This document shows, piece by piece, positions 32,745 through 41,034 of a DNA stretch of 64,000 nucleotides. Position numbers and translations under genes: made by a program. The stretch lies in contig DAORJK010000010.1 in assembly GCA_035438985.1 (NCBI GenBank), forward strand, positions 62,001-126,000, in the 5' to 3' direction. Under the pieces are notes generated by a model. That model had not been told where the DNA came from. It worked only from the letters and a program-made list of their open reading frames with translations, and did not search any database. Numbering within the stretch: position 1 is the stretch's first letter; every line of letters begins with the position of its first letter. This DNA is from UBA4408 sp002389785 (GTDB taxonomy: Bacteria; Bacteroidota; Bacteroidia; UBA4408).

Positions 32745-34616
32745 CTAGGAAGAACGATAGGCAATAGGATGGTAATTCTTAGTATGAGTGCCTAAAAATA
32801 ATCGAGCATAAATTCTTAAAATGGAAATCTCCATAATCAAAAAACTAAGCGCCGTAAATACAATCAATAATTCTTCGTGCTTGTGAATATGACTAAACAA
32901 AATATCAATACCGATAAAGGTAGGAGTAAAGGGTAATCCTAAGAATCCCAAACATGAAATTAAAAATACCAATGCAAGCTTTGGATGTTCGTAGCTGTGT
33001 CCTTGAAAATCAAGCATAGAAAGCTCGGGTTCAAGTTTTTTTAGTCGCGCTAAGGTAAGAAATCCTATTAAGGCAAATATTCCTGCACCACTAAAATAAA
33101 GCAATACATGATTTTGTCCGAAATTTTCATTTAACAAAGAAATTGAAAGCGTAAGAAATAACTGTGATGCTACACAAAACAACCAAGCAAAAAAGGGATC
33201 CTGTTTTTCGGTAAAGGCTCTAACAATAAGCATTAATGCAAGTAAAGAAAATAGATGAGGTAATGTATCATGCAAAAATTCCGGTAAAATAGAAATAAAA
33301 TAATTGCTGCTAAAACCAAATACAAATAGTAAAAACAGCATACTCAGCGCAACCGGATTAGATAAAAAATGAAGCGAATTTCCAACCCTTTTTACAGGAT
33401 TCCACAAATACTTTTGCAACAAATTGTCGAGCCTGAATTCCTGTAAAGAAAGCATGAACAGGCTATTTTTTAAAGTGAAAAAGAAAGAAGAACCGGAACT
33501 GGTTTTTGTTGGTTCGAAAGTGAAAAACATGCTATGTATTTTATATCCCAAAACCGAAGGAGAAACCAATAATTGATATGTACGTAAGCAAGCATTGCCA
33601 ACAAAATGTACCAATGCCAACTCATAAAATCCAAGTGAAATTTCTACGAACATGAGTCCAATTTGCGCAATAGAAGCATAAGCAATTTGAACTTTTACTG
33701 ACGATTGAACCGATGCAATACTAGTGGCAACAAAGGAGGTAAGTATTCCTATCCCAAAAATTAGGACTTTAATTAAAAGTAAACTTTCCCAGTAATTCAG
33801 TGTACGCAACAGTAAAAATACACCTAAGTGAACTGAAAGAGCACCGTAAAATAATGCGCTTGAAGAAGTTGGTCCTTCCATTGCTCGCGGTAACCAGGAA
33901 GAAAATGGAAATGTTGCCGACTTTACCATCGATGCTAATACAATCATTAATGCAATAAAAAAGGCATACCAGTTATGTTCGCTAATGTGCTCCAACACCG
34001 AATTGGTATCAGTTAATTGAAGAAAGGTTATGTTTTGATGCCACAAATGATGGCTCATCCACATTGCGAGAATTAAAAAAATATCGCCCAAACGATACAG
34101 AGAAATTACTTTTAAACTATTGCGAACAGGTAAGTAACGATCTCTGAAAAATCCAATTAATAAAAATGAACAAATACCCACAATTTCCCATCCCAAAAAA
34201 AGTGTTTCAAAGTTACCGGAGAGTACAACAAAATTGTAGCTCATTAAAAACAAGAGCATTAAAGCATAATAGCGCTTAAATCCTGGGTCGCGATGCAAAT
34301 AAAATTTACTAAATCGAAATACTATAAAACTCATTATTGCGCCGATAAAAGAAAAAACAGCAGAAATTTTATCAAAATATAAATCAATAAAAATTGAAAT
34401 TTCATCGGTTTCAAACAGCACAATTCCTTTATAATCAATCAAAGGCATTCCAACCATCAACCATATAGTTAAAAATGCGAGCATTAACAAAGCAAGTAGG
34501 AAACTAATTGAAATTGAAAGATCTGCTATTAACTTTTCTTTTTTAGCAGGCACGGCCATAATTGTTATGAAACCGATAAAGGGTAACCATAAAAATAGTT
34601 GTAAAAATTCGTTCAT
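32745..34616 (-). CDS. dabB: DabB: proton-conducting NuoL/MrpA-like subunit of the DAB inorganic carbon pump
   Basis: The 623-residue integral membrane protein has about 15 hydrophobic helices and the antiporter-like core of respiratory complex I subunits, with LGWEIVGICSFLLIGFF (about 142-158) and ATFPFSSWLPRAMEGPTSSSALFYG (in part). Fused complex I or Mrp neighbours are absent; the gene is instead paired with DabA (8 bases apart), which defines the DAB (DUF2309 plus NuoL-like) bicarbonate or CO2-trapping system. DabB is thought to couple cation flux to the vectorial hydration of CO2 by DabA. Confidence 0.9.
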   Translation of the reverse strand: MNEFLQLFLWLPFIGFITIMAVPAKKEKLIADLSISISFLLALLMLAFLTIWLMVGMPLIDYKGIVLFETDEISIFIDLYFDKISAVFSFIGAIMSFIVFRFSKFYLHRDPGFKRYYALMLLFLMSYNFVVLSGNFETLFLGWEIVGICSFLLIGFFRDRYLPVRNSLKVISLYRLGDIFLILAMWMSHHLWHQNITFLQLTDTNSVLEHISEHNWYAFFIALMIVLASMVKSATFPFSSWLPRAMEGPTSSSALFYGALSVHLGVFLLLRTLNYWESLLLIKVLIFGIGILTSFVATSIASVQSSVKVQIAYASIAQIGLMFVEISLGFYELALVHFVGNACLRTYQLLVSPSVLGYKIHSMFFTFEPTKTSSGSSFFFTLKNSLFMLSLQEFRLDNLLQKYLWNPVKRVGNSLHFLSNPVALSMLFLLFVFGFSSNYFISILPEFLHDTLPHLFSLLALMLIVRAFTEKQDPFFAWLFCVASQLFLTLSISLLNENFGQNHVLLYFSGAGIFALIGFLTLARLKKLEPELSMLDFQGHSYEHPKLALVFLISCLGFLGLPFTPTFIGIDILFSHIHKHEELLIVFTALSFLIMEISILRIYARLFLGTHTKNYHPIAYRSS

Positions 34617-34623
34617 TCAAGAT

Positions 34624-37185
34624 TTAATTTAGTGTATAAACCGGCAAATTTTCGAGTGTAGCATCTACGATCCAATTACTTTCCATTTCCTTAGCTTGCT
34701 CAATTATACGCTGGGTTTCATCTATTGAATCAGGTTGTTTATGCAATACTGTGTGTAAATGAAATGCTCCGTTTAAGAAGCGGTAGATTTGTTTTGTTTC
34801 TGGATGAAACGCAATTAAATGTACCCATTCGTTAATAAACCATTCGTACATTTCGGGACTGGATTGTATGGATTTTAAAATCACATCCGGAAAATGTTCC
34901 ACTACAATTAGTAACCTCACAGGATCGTGTACTTCAATCATTTGCAAAGGTAATCCGGGTCGCAAATCTCCATCGCAGCTATTGGCAACACCAAACAAGC
35001 CCATTACATGATGAGGCAATTTGGTACCTGCTCCAAGCTTATAATTATCTACTCGCGAAAAATAATATTCGAGATTAATACCTCCACAAACAGGACCTAA
35101 GGGACGCATGATACCTGTTAAAAAATTTCCTTCGAGATCGCTTCGATAGTCATAGGAATTTAAGAAAGCACGACGGTCGAGAAATAATTTTTTGGTTAAG
35201 TCTCTTCGCCCCACAATGCAAAGGGTATTGGTACCATGGCCTAATTCGGGACGGGGCTCAAATAATGAAACCGAGCGCTCTTTTATCGCATGTCGCACCT
35301 TAGTTAAAGACGATTTTGTTTTAATAGAAGCAAATCTTCTTGAACGTTCTTTGGCATTTAAATCCAAGGCTTTTTCAAAAGTTTGTTTGTGTATTTGATG
35401 ATTATTTTGATTGGATTCACTCAGAACCGATTCGTCATAAAATTCTATTTCATCAGCAGCTGTATCGTGTAGGGCACCGATAAACTGCGTAGCACTTGGA
35501 ATGGTAATACCATTTTGTTGAAGTTGCATTCTTACTTTTGGATGATTCGCCATTGCTGCAAATACACGGGCATTAACAGACCCGGGTCTACCACTGCAAG
35601 CTCCACAATCGTGTGCGCCATGATGCGGATTATTAGCACTGCTCGAACCATGCGCAACTACATAAACAAGTGGCGCAAAGTTTTGAGTTAATCCAATTCC
35701 ACGCAACAAGGCTTCAACTCGTTGTGTCATTTCAATGAGTGTAAATCCAATCTGCAAATCATTCTCTCTGTCTTCTAGATGCTTATTTTCAATAGTTAAA
35801 ACTGAGCTACTGTCCATGTGAGCAAAAGCATTGGAAATAGCCGGGCTCATCTTAGGGCTAAATAAATTTAAAAACATGCGCATTGCTGCTGCAAATCCTA
35901 AAGTAAAAGTAGCGGCCAGTCCACCAAACAGTGTTTGCACTTTAGCATCATACAGCACATCGTGCGGACGTACAGCGCTAACATTGTTTTCTTTTATTAA
36001 ATATTTTGGAGTAACCGGTGCCGGACAAAGTTTGTCGTAAAATTTAGCACCTTGAGGTTGAAAATAAAATTCTACTCCAAAAAATCCGGGACTTCCTAAA
36101 GTTTCACACTGTGTATCGCAACTTTCAACATGACGTCGAAGAGAACATTCTCTTTCGTCAATGCAAAATATTGCTTGAAATGTAGGAGTAGTTATAGTTT
36201 CCTTTTTTTGTTTTGAAGCAGCTTGAATACCTGAAAGTACCTCATCGTAATAACTCCATTCAAAGGCATTTTGTAAAATTTTTAGTACAGTAGTTAATTC
36301 CGTTTCGGTTTTTGGTGCAAATAAATTGACTGGTTTTCCAAATAAAAATTCTCCTAACTTTTTAAAATTGCTTCCAAAAGTTGTTTCCAAAGCATCAATT
36401 TCGAGCAATAGTTCAAACAGAATCAATTCTTTTAAAGAAATTAATTTTGTGTCAAGAAGGACTGATGGATTTGATTCAATGGCAGCTACCATGCCTGACC
36501 AGCCACGATGACTAAATTGTAAATCCATTAAATAGTTGGTATAAAATTCTTCCTTACCAACCAAAATGTCTAACAATTCTTTAATGCTTGTATGCTTGTT
36601 AAGAAAAAGCAAACGCGTTCTATTTGACTTGAAAATACTAATCTTACTATTTTTCTCAAGGGTTTGCAGGCTTTCTAGAAATCCACTTTTTTCAACAGGA
36701 AATTTCCAAGTAGAAATCCCCTGGTCTAAATAACTACAAAGTATGCGAAACAATTGTGGTTGAACCATGCTATCCAGGTCAATTTGGAAATGTTTTTTCC
36801 ATTTAGCGCGAATAACACCTATTTGCGGAATAAAGGTTTCTGTATAGCTATGATGAAGAATTTTTTGTTTCCAATGTTCTACCTCCTTCTCTGCAATAAC
36901 TTCACTTATAGCTCGATTCAAGCTGGCTTCAGAAATCCGATTTATTTCAATTAATTTTCGGTATTCTTTCAACTCGAGTGTTACATGAAATCCAAAAATT
37001 TCTGAGGCTTCAAAAATTGCATCATAAAATTTAGATTTTTGGAAAGCATGCAAAGAATTATGGTGTATAAAATCCTTTAATGGAGTTTGAGTTGGTAAAT
37101 AATGTTTAAGTAACTCAAGTACCTTTGTTTCATTAAACTGAGTAGAAGTAGTTAGAGTGCTTTCATTCATTAGTGTCGATACCAT
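34624..37185 (-). CDS. dabA: DabA (DUF2309/UPF0753) zinc-dependent CO2-hydrating subunit
   Basis: The 853-residue protein is a full-length DabA. The beta-carbonic-anhydrase-like zinc site is visible: Cys341 and Asp343 in FCIDERECSLRRH, His512 in VAHGSSSANNPHHG, and Cys527 in HDCGACSGRPG, with spacing matching C351, D353, H524 and C539 described for Halothiobacillus DabA. The N-terminal PLKDFIHHNSLHAF and the CGG motif in GPVCGGINLEYYFS are also family features. In the known system DabA hydrates CO2 on the cytoplasmic side, driven by DabB. Met6 is an alternative start. It lies 43 bases after the carbonic anhydrase gene. Confidence 0.93.
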   Translation of the reverse strand: MVSTLMNESTLTTSTQFNETKVLELLKHYLPTQTPLKDFIHHNSLHAFQKSKFYDAIFEASEIFGFHVTLELKEYRKLIEINRISEASLNRAISEVIAEKEVEHWKQKILHHSYTETFIPQIGVIRAKWKKHFQIDLDSMVQPQLFRILCSYLDQGISTWKFPVEKSGFLESLQTLEKNSKISIFKSNRTRLLFLNKHTSIKELLDILVGKEEFYTNYLMDLQFSHRGWSGMVAAIESNPSVLLDTKLISLKELILFELLLEIDALETTFGSNFKKLGEFLFGKPVNLFAPKTETELTTVLKILQNAFEWSYYDEVLSGIQAASKQKKETITTPTFQAIFCIDERECSLRRHVESCDTQCETLGSPGFFGVEFYFQPQGAKFYDKLCPAPVTPKYLIKENNVSAVRPHDVLYDAKVQTLFGGLAATFTLGFAAAMRMFLNLFSPKMSPAISNAFAHMDSSSVLTIENKHLEDRENDLQIGFTLIEMTQRVEALLRGIGLTQNFAPLVYVVAHGSSSANNPHHGAHDCGACSGRPGSVNARVFAAMANHPKVRMQLQQNGITIPSATQFIGALHDTAADEIEFYDESVLSESNQNNHQIHKQTFEKALDLNAKERSRRFASIKTKSSLTKVRHAIKERSVSLFEPRPELGHGTNTLCIVGRRDLTKKLFLDRRAFLNSYDYRSDLEGNFLTGIMRPLGPVCGGINLEYYFSRVDNYKLGAGTKLPHHVMGLFGVANSCDGDLRPGLPLQMIEVHDPVRLLIVVEHFPDVILKSIQSSPEMYEWFINEWVHLIAFHPETKQIYRFLNGAFHLHTVLHKQPDSIDETQRIIEQAKEMESNWIVDATLENLPVYTLN

Positions 37186-37228
37186 TTTCAGGAATTTAGT
37201 AGTAGTGATTTCAAATTAGTGTTTGCAA

Positions 37229-37906
37229 TTAATAACTCATTTGAGTTCGTACATCGGATTTGTTGGAGATTAAAGTTTCAGGATAAAATTCAACTAGACC
37301 GGTCTCAATATTGTGCTTAGCGCCTATGATTGCTATTTCGCCCTTTTCAATCATTTGTTCCAAAATATAACTTCGATCAACAATTGTTTTTACTGAACGA
37401 TGTACATTCAACGTTGCAACGTTTTCAACAAATTCACTGTTTTTAGAGGTTCTATCTTCACTTTTTGAAGTTTGTTTTTCCTGGTAAAGAGCAGGTTGAA
37501 TTTTTGACAACAATTCGGTTAAGTTGCCCATTTCAACATGATCGCAGGCTCCTTTAATTGCACCACATTTAGTATGACCTAATACCACAATTAATTTTGA
37601 ACCTGCTACTTTACAAGCAAATTCAATACTTCCGATAATATCAGTATTAACTATATTACCTGCTATACGTATTGAAAAAATATCTCCCAATCCCTGGTCA
37701 AAAATTAATTCTGCTGAAGTACGACTATCTATACAACTCAATATAACTGCAAAGGGCCATTGTCCCTCGCGTGTTTCATTGGCTTGTTGCAACAGGTTTC
37801 TATTTGCTTTTAAATTATTTATAAAGCGTTGATTTCCTTCTTTTAATATTTCAATGGCACGCAAAGGTGTTATTGATTGTTGGGTTTCATGTGTATGTGC
37901 TTTCAT
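37229..37906 (-). CDS. Beta-class carbonic anhydrase
   Basis: The 225-residue enzyme interconverts CO2 and bicarbonate. All zinc and active-site residues are present: Cys58, Asp60 and Arg62 in SCIDSRTSAE, His111 and Cys114 in LGHTKCGAIKGA. The Asp-Arg dyad C-x-D-x-R is intact. The gene lies between SulP (102 bases upstream) and DabA (43 bases downstream), all on one strand. No signal peptide is seen, so it is cytoplasmic. Confidence 0.95.
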   Translation of the reverse strand: MKAHTHETQQSITPLRAIEILKEGNQRFINNLKANRNLLQQANETREGQWPFAVILSCIDSRTSAELIFDQGLGDIFSIRIAGNIVNTDIIGSIEFACKVAGSKLIVVLGHTKCGAIKGACDHVEMGNLTELLSKIQPALYQEKQTSKSEDRTSKNSEFVENVATLNVHRSVKTIVDRSYILEQMIEKGEIAIIGAKHNIETGLVEFYPETLISNKSDVRTQMSY

Positions 37907-38008
37907 ATTCTGAGTATTTTTAGTTTTTGTTATTTTGATAAATTTATAATTTAATGATAGTTGTGTTCATGATGATTTGAAATAGATGCTTTATCTGTAG
38001 AAAATGGA

Positions 38009-39577
38009 TTATGGATTGAATTTTATTTTTTCGACCACAATATTTTTTGTTTTCGCATTACTCTCAAAATTCTGAATTAATTCAATTACATCATAGGCTA
38101 TAGATTTTGAATTTGAGCAATCGATAACCACTTTTGAGTTAGCCGGAATTTCATTCAACACTTGTAATACACTCGCCTTGTTAAAAAAGGAAACTTCTTC
38201 TGCAAGCACCAAATGATGTACTTCTTGTCCTTTATCATTGGTGGTAATATCTTTTAGATGATGCGAATTTCGATAGCTATGGCGTAAGGTGTAAAAAATT
38301 CCTACTAAAATTCCGAAAGTGATTCCTTTTAATAAATCGCTAACAAGTATTGCAACTACAGTGGCCACAAAGGGCATAAATTGTTCCCATCCCAAGTTAT
38401 ACATCTGTTTAAATAAGGAAGGTTTAGCTAATTTATATCCTACCATTAGTAAGATGGCCGCCAAGCTTGCCAACGGAATTTTATTTAATAAACTTGCAAT
38501 GGTTATAGCGCTAATTAATAAAAATGCACCATGAAGAATTGCCGATAGTTTTGTTTTTGCACCAAAGGCAATGTTTGCAGAACTCCTCACAATAACCTGA
38601 GTAACCGGTAATCCGCCAATCATACCTGAAAGAATATTTCCTAATCCTTGAGCTTTTAATTCACGGTTGGTAGGAGTTACGCGCTTATCAGGATCTAGTT
38701 TGTCGGCAGCTTCAACGCTTAACAAGGTTTCTAAACTTCCAACAATGGCAAGAATAATTGCGATCTTGTAGATTTCAAAATTGCCAAATTGGGTAAAGTC
38801 AGGTAAGGTAAATTGATTGATAAATCCTGAAAATGAAGATGGAACAGGTAAACGAACTACTTGATCATCGGCTAAACTAAAACCAAACATTCCATTTTGA
38901 TAGGCAACATTCATCAAAATTCCAACAATAACAACAACAATGGGGCCTTGAATCAACTGAAATATGCGGTGACGATGCGCCAGCACCTTTTCCCAAAGAA
39001 TTAAAATAGCTAAAGAAATAATACCAATAACTACAGCACCCGGAGTTATGTATTCGATGGCCTTGGCTATTTCTGAAAAGGTATTTTGTCCATCGGCTTG
39101 AAAAAACTCATCATCCCCAATTGCATCTTTATCCCATCCAAGTGCATGTGGAAACTGTTTCAGAATTATAAGCAATCCAATTCCTGTTAACATTCCTTTA
39201 ATTACCGAACCGGGAAAGAAGTAGGCGATAAAACCTGCGCGCAAGTAACCCATTGCAACTTGTAAGATTCCGGATACAACAACAGCCAATAAAAAAGCAT
39301 TATAGTTTCCTCCAAGTGAGGCAATTGATGATAATACAATTACGGCCAATCCTGCTGCAGGTCCACTCACGCCAAGCGCTGAACCACTAGCTGCACCTAC
39401 AACAACGCCTCCAACTATACCTGCTATTATACCCGAAAACAAAGGTGCTCCCGAAGCTAAGGCAATTCCCAAACAAAGCGGAACTGCCACAAAAAATACC
39501 ACGATACTTGCAGGTAAATCGTTTTTTATGTATTTGAAGGTTATTCCACTCGAATTATTTTCTTTGGTTGTAGTCAT
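38009..39577 (-). CDS. SulP-family inorganic anion (probably bicarbonate) transporter
   Basis: The 522-residue protein has the SLC26/SulP fold. The N-terminal segment DLPASIVVFFVAVPLCLGIALASGAP (in part) lies at about 18-46, VSGPAAGLAVIV in TM3, and the conserved GNILSGMIGGLPVTQVIVRSSANI (in part) at about 312-334. A C-terminal STAS-like segment is seen (about 455-515, with VVIDCSNSKSIAYDVIEL). SulP proteins import sulfate, bicarbonate or other anions. Co-transcription with carbonic anhydrase and DabAB favours bicarbonate, as in BicA. It is the first gene of the five-gene operon. Confidence 0.9.
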   Translation of the reverse strand: MTTTKENNSSGITFKYIKNDLPASIVVFFVAVPLCLGIALASGAPLFSGIIAGIVGGVVVGAASGSALGVSGPAAGLAVIVLSSIASLGGNYNAFLLAVVVSGILQVAMGYLRAGFIAYFFPGSVIKGMLTGIGLLIILKQFPHALGWDKDAIGDDEFFQADGQNTFSEIAKAIEYITPGAVVIGIISLAILILWEKVLAHRHRIFQLIQGPIVVVIVGILMNVAYQNGMFGFSLADDQVVRLPVPSSFSGFINQFTLPDFTQFGNFEIYKIAIILAIVGSLETLLSVEAADKLDPDKRVTPTNRELKAQGLGNILSGMIGGLPVTQVIVRSSANIAFGAKTKLSAILHGAFLLISAITIASLLNKIPLASLAAILLMVGYKLAKPSLFKQMYNLGWEQFMPFVATVVAILVSDLLKGITFGILVGIFYTLRHSYRNSHHLKDITTNDKGQEVHHLVLAEEVSFFNKASVLQVLNEIPANSKVVIDCSNSKSIAYDVIELIQNFESNAKTKNIVVEKIKFNP

Positions 39578-39780
39578 AGTCTATAATAAATTTGGTTTTA
39601 ATTAGTGAATAATTGATGATTTGTTGTTAAACCACGCCTCTTCAACTATCAAATCGTAAAATTTTGACAGAGTTGGAGAATAGATGTATGGATGTAGTGT
39701 TTGATTTTGCCGGAAAGTCCTATACTAGAACCATCCAATAACTAATACACAAGCTTGTACCTGCAGTAAGAGCGGCTTTA
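39578..39780. other. Intergenic spacer upstream of the carbon operon
   Basis: About 200 AT-rich bases between SulP and a small acidic protein gene. I find no TAnnTTTG box on the minus strand and no hairpin terminator, so the operon promoter is not identifiable by eye. Confidence 0.5.
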
Positions 39781-40107
39781 TTAGGCAATCTCAGGAGGTG
39801 AATAAACCACCTGGCTGTAATCGGAGGAGGAAAAATTTAATCTAGAGTGTAGTTCTAGATTAATGGTGTGTTGTAAAAAGTAAAGTAGTTGTGTTGTTGA
39901 AAAATGGGAAGCAAAATAAATTTCCTTTTCATTTTTTTCATTTGATTTTTCAGTTTCTTTCTCCTTTTCTTCAGCATCAAAATCGGAAGTATCACACAGA
40001 AAATCAGATACATTGGATTTGAAAAAACATTTTGTACTATCTAAAATAATAGTCAATGTAAACAAGGTCAACAAAGATAGTAAAACTGATTTTTTCCAGA
40101 TTTTCAT
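39781..40107 (-). CDS. Small exported acidic protein of unknown function
   Basis: I start at the ATG at 40107 (108 residues) because a TATCTTTG promoter box lies at 40113-40120, inside the longer frame that would start at 40134. Residues 1-25 are a signal or anchor helix (KIWKKSVLLSLLTLFTLTII). A highly charged stretch follows (about 47-63, EEKEKETEKSNEKNEKE), and the C-terminus ends VVYSPPEIA. The Pro-Pro tail resembles that of the His/Cys protein at 7671. No known family is recognised. It is divergent from a second small protein next to the TonB receptor. Confidence 0.6.
   Translation of the reverse strand: MKIWKKSVLLSLLTLFTLTIILDSTKCFFKSNVSDFLCDTSDFDAEEKEKETEKSNEKNEKEIYFASHFSTTQLLYFLQHTINLELHSRLNFSSSDYSQVVYSPPEIA
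39837..39863. repeat. Perfect 10-bp inverted repeat within a coding region
   Basis: TTAATCTAGA (39837-39846) and TCTAGATTAA (39854-39863) are exact reverse complements around GTGTAGT, within the 3' part of the small acidic gene. It could form an mRNA hairpin or be a binding site; it is also compatible with coding constraint. Confidence 0.55.
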
Positions 40108-40112
40108 GGATG

Positions 40113-40120
40113 CAAAGATA
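40113..40120 (-). promoter_or_regulatory. Minus-strand -7 box TATCTTTG
   Basis: TATCTTTG fits TAnnTTTG and ends five bases before the ATG at 40107, so the transcript would be leaderless or nearly so. It decides the start codon against the upstream frame. Confidence 0.5.
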
Positions 40121-40288
40121 TACGGCATTCTCAATAATGAACTATTTTCACCGGTATTTAATTCTTTTTAACAATTTATTGGAAGCAAGTCATTCTTATT
40201 TTATTTTTACGCAACAAAGAAAATACGCAGTGCAAGGTATTTCTTAAAAAATGAATTTGAGAGATTTTGAATGCTGCGATTAATTAAG

Positions 40289-40816
40289 ATGAAAAAACTA
40301 AGCGTTGTTGTTTTTGTTAGCATACTTTTAATTCAGCAAGGAGCCGGAGTGTGGTGGCTTAAATTACATCAATTGTTTATACAAGAGCAACAACTTAATT
40401 ACACTAAAACCGCAGCTTCCGAATTTGAGTATTTAATTATTAGCGAAAAAGATTTTGCAAATTACGCTATTGAGCAAGGTAGAGAAATTGAATGGGATGG
40501 GCATTTATACGATATTGTTCGTATGAAAAAGCATAAGCAAACCATTTATTTAACGGTGTTGGATGATTCAAAAGAACTGAAAATTAAACAGCACTTGGCT
40601 ATTTTTATTCGTCATTTCTCAACTCACCAAAAGCAACTTTTTAATGATCTTAGCCAATTAGCTATGCTCCTTTATTTACCCTCAATCAATGAGTATTCAT
40701 TTTGTCAATCAATTCAACAAGTATCTTATTCTATTTTTTTTGAAATAGCCCTTAAAGAATTTCGAATTCCTATAACAAGTCCTCCTCCTAAAATTTCTCC
40801 ATTCAATTTTTGTTGA
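40289..40816 (+). CDS. Membrane-anchored or exported protein of unknown function
   Basis: From the ATG at 40289 the product has 175 residues; an in-frame ATG at 40271 would add six. One hydrophobic helix (about 3-22) is followed by a mixed, basic and aromatic region (EWDGHLYDIVRMKKHKQT) and a C-terminus ending SPPPKISPFNFC. I recognise no family. The Pro-rich end resembles the two other small proteins in this window, and the gene stands 218 bases before the haem-type TonB receptor, so it may be an accessory uptake factor. Confidence 0.6.
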   Translation: MKKLSVVVFVSILLIQQGAGVWWLKLHQLFIQEQQLNYTKTAASEFEYLIISEKDFANYAIEQGREIEWDGHLYDIVRMKKHKQTIYLTVLDDSKELKIKQHLAIFIRHFSTHQKQLFNDLSQLAMLLYLPSINEYSFCQSIQQVSYSIFFEIALKEFRIPITSPPPKISPFNFC

Positions 40817-41034
40817 AGAACAGTTAAACTTATGTTTTAATTAAATATGCTTTTCGGTTATCAATGCTAGAAATATTGTAAGCATTGGTACTTAATTGCT
40901 TTTTATCAAAGGTCTTAGGTGAACTAGTTTTTCAATCCAACAGTTGTGTTTTTTAATTGCTGCCAGTAAGGCAATATTTTATAAATCAGGCTGTACAAAC
41001 ATTTAATTAGAAATTTCAACAGAAATTAAAATTT

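Noticed and set aside
32745..34616. A complex I (NuoL) or Mrp antiporter subunit
   Set aside because: No other nuo or mrp genes are nearby; the direct pairing with DabA defines the DAB pump subunit instead.
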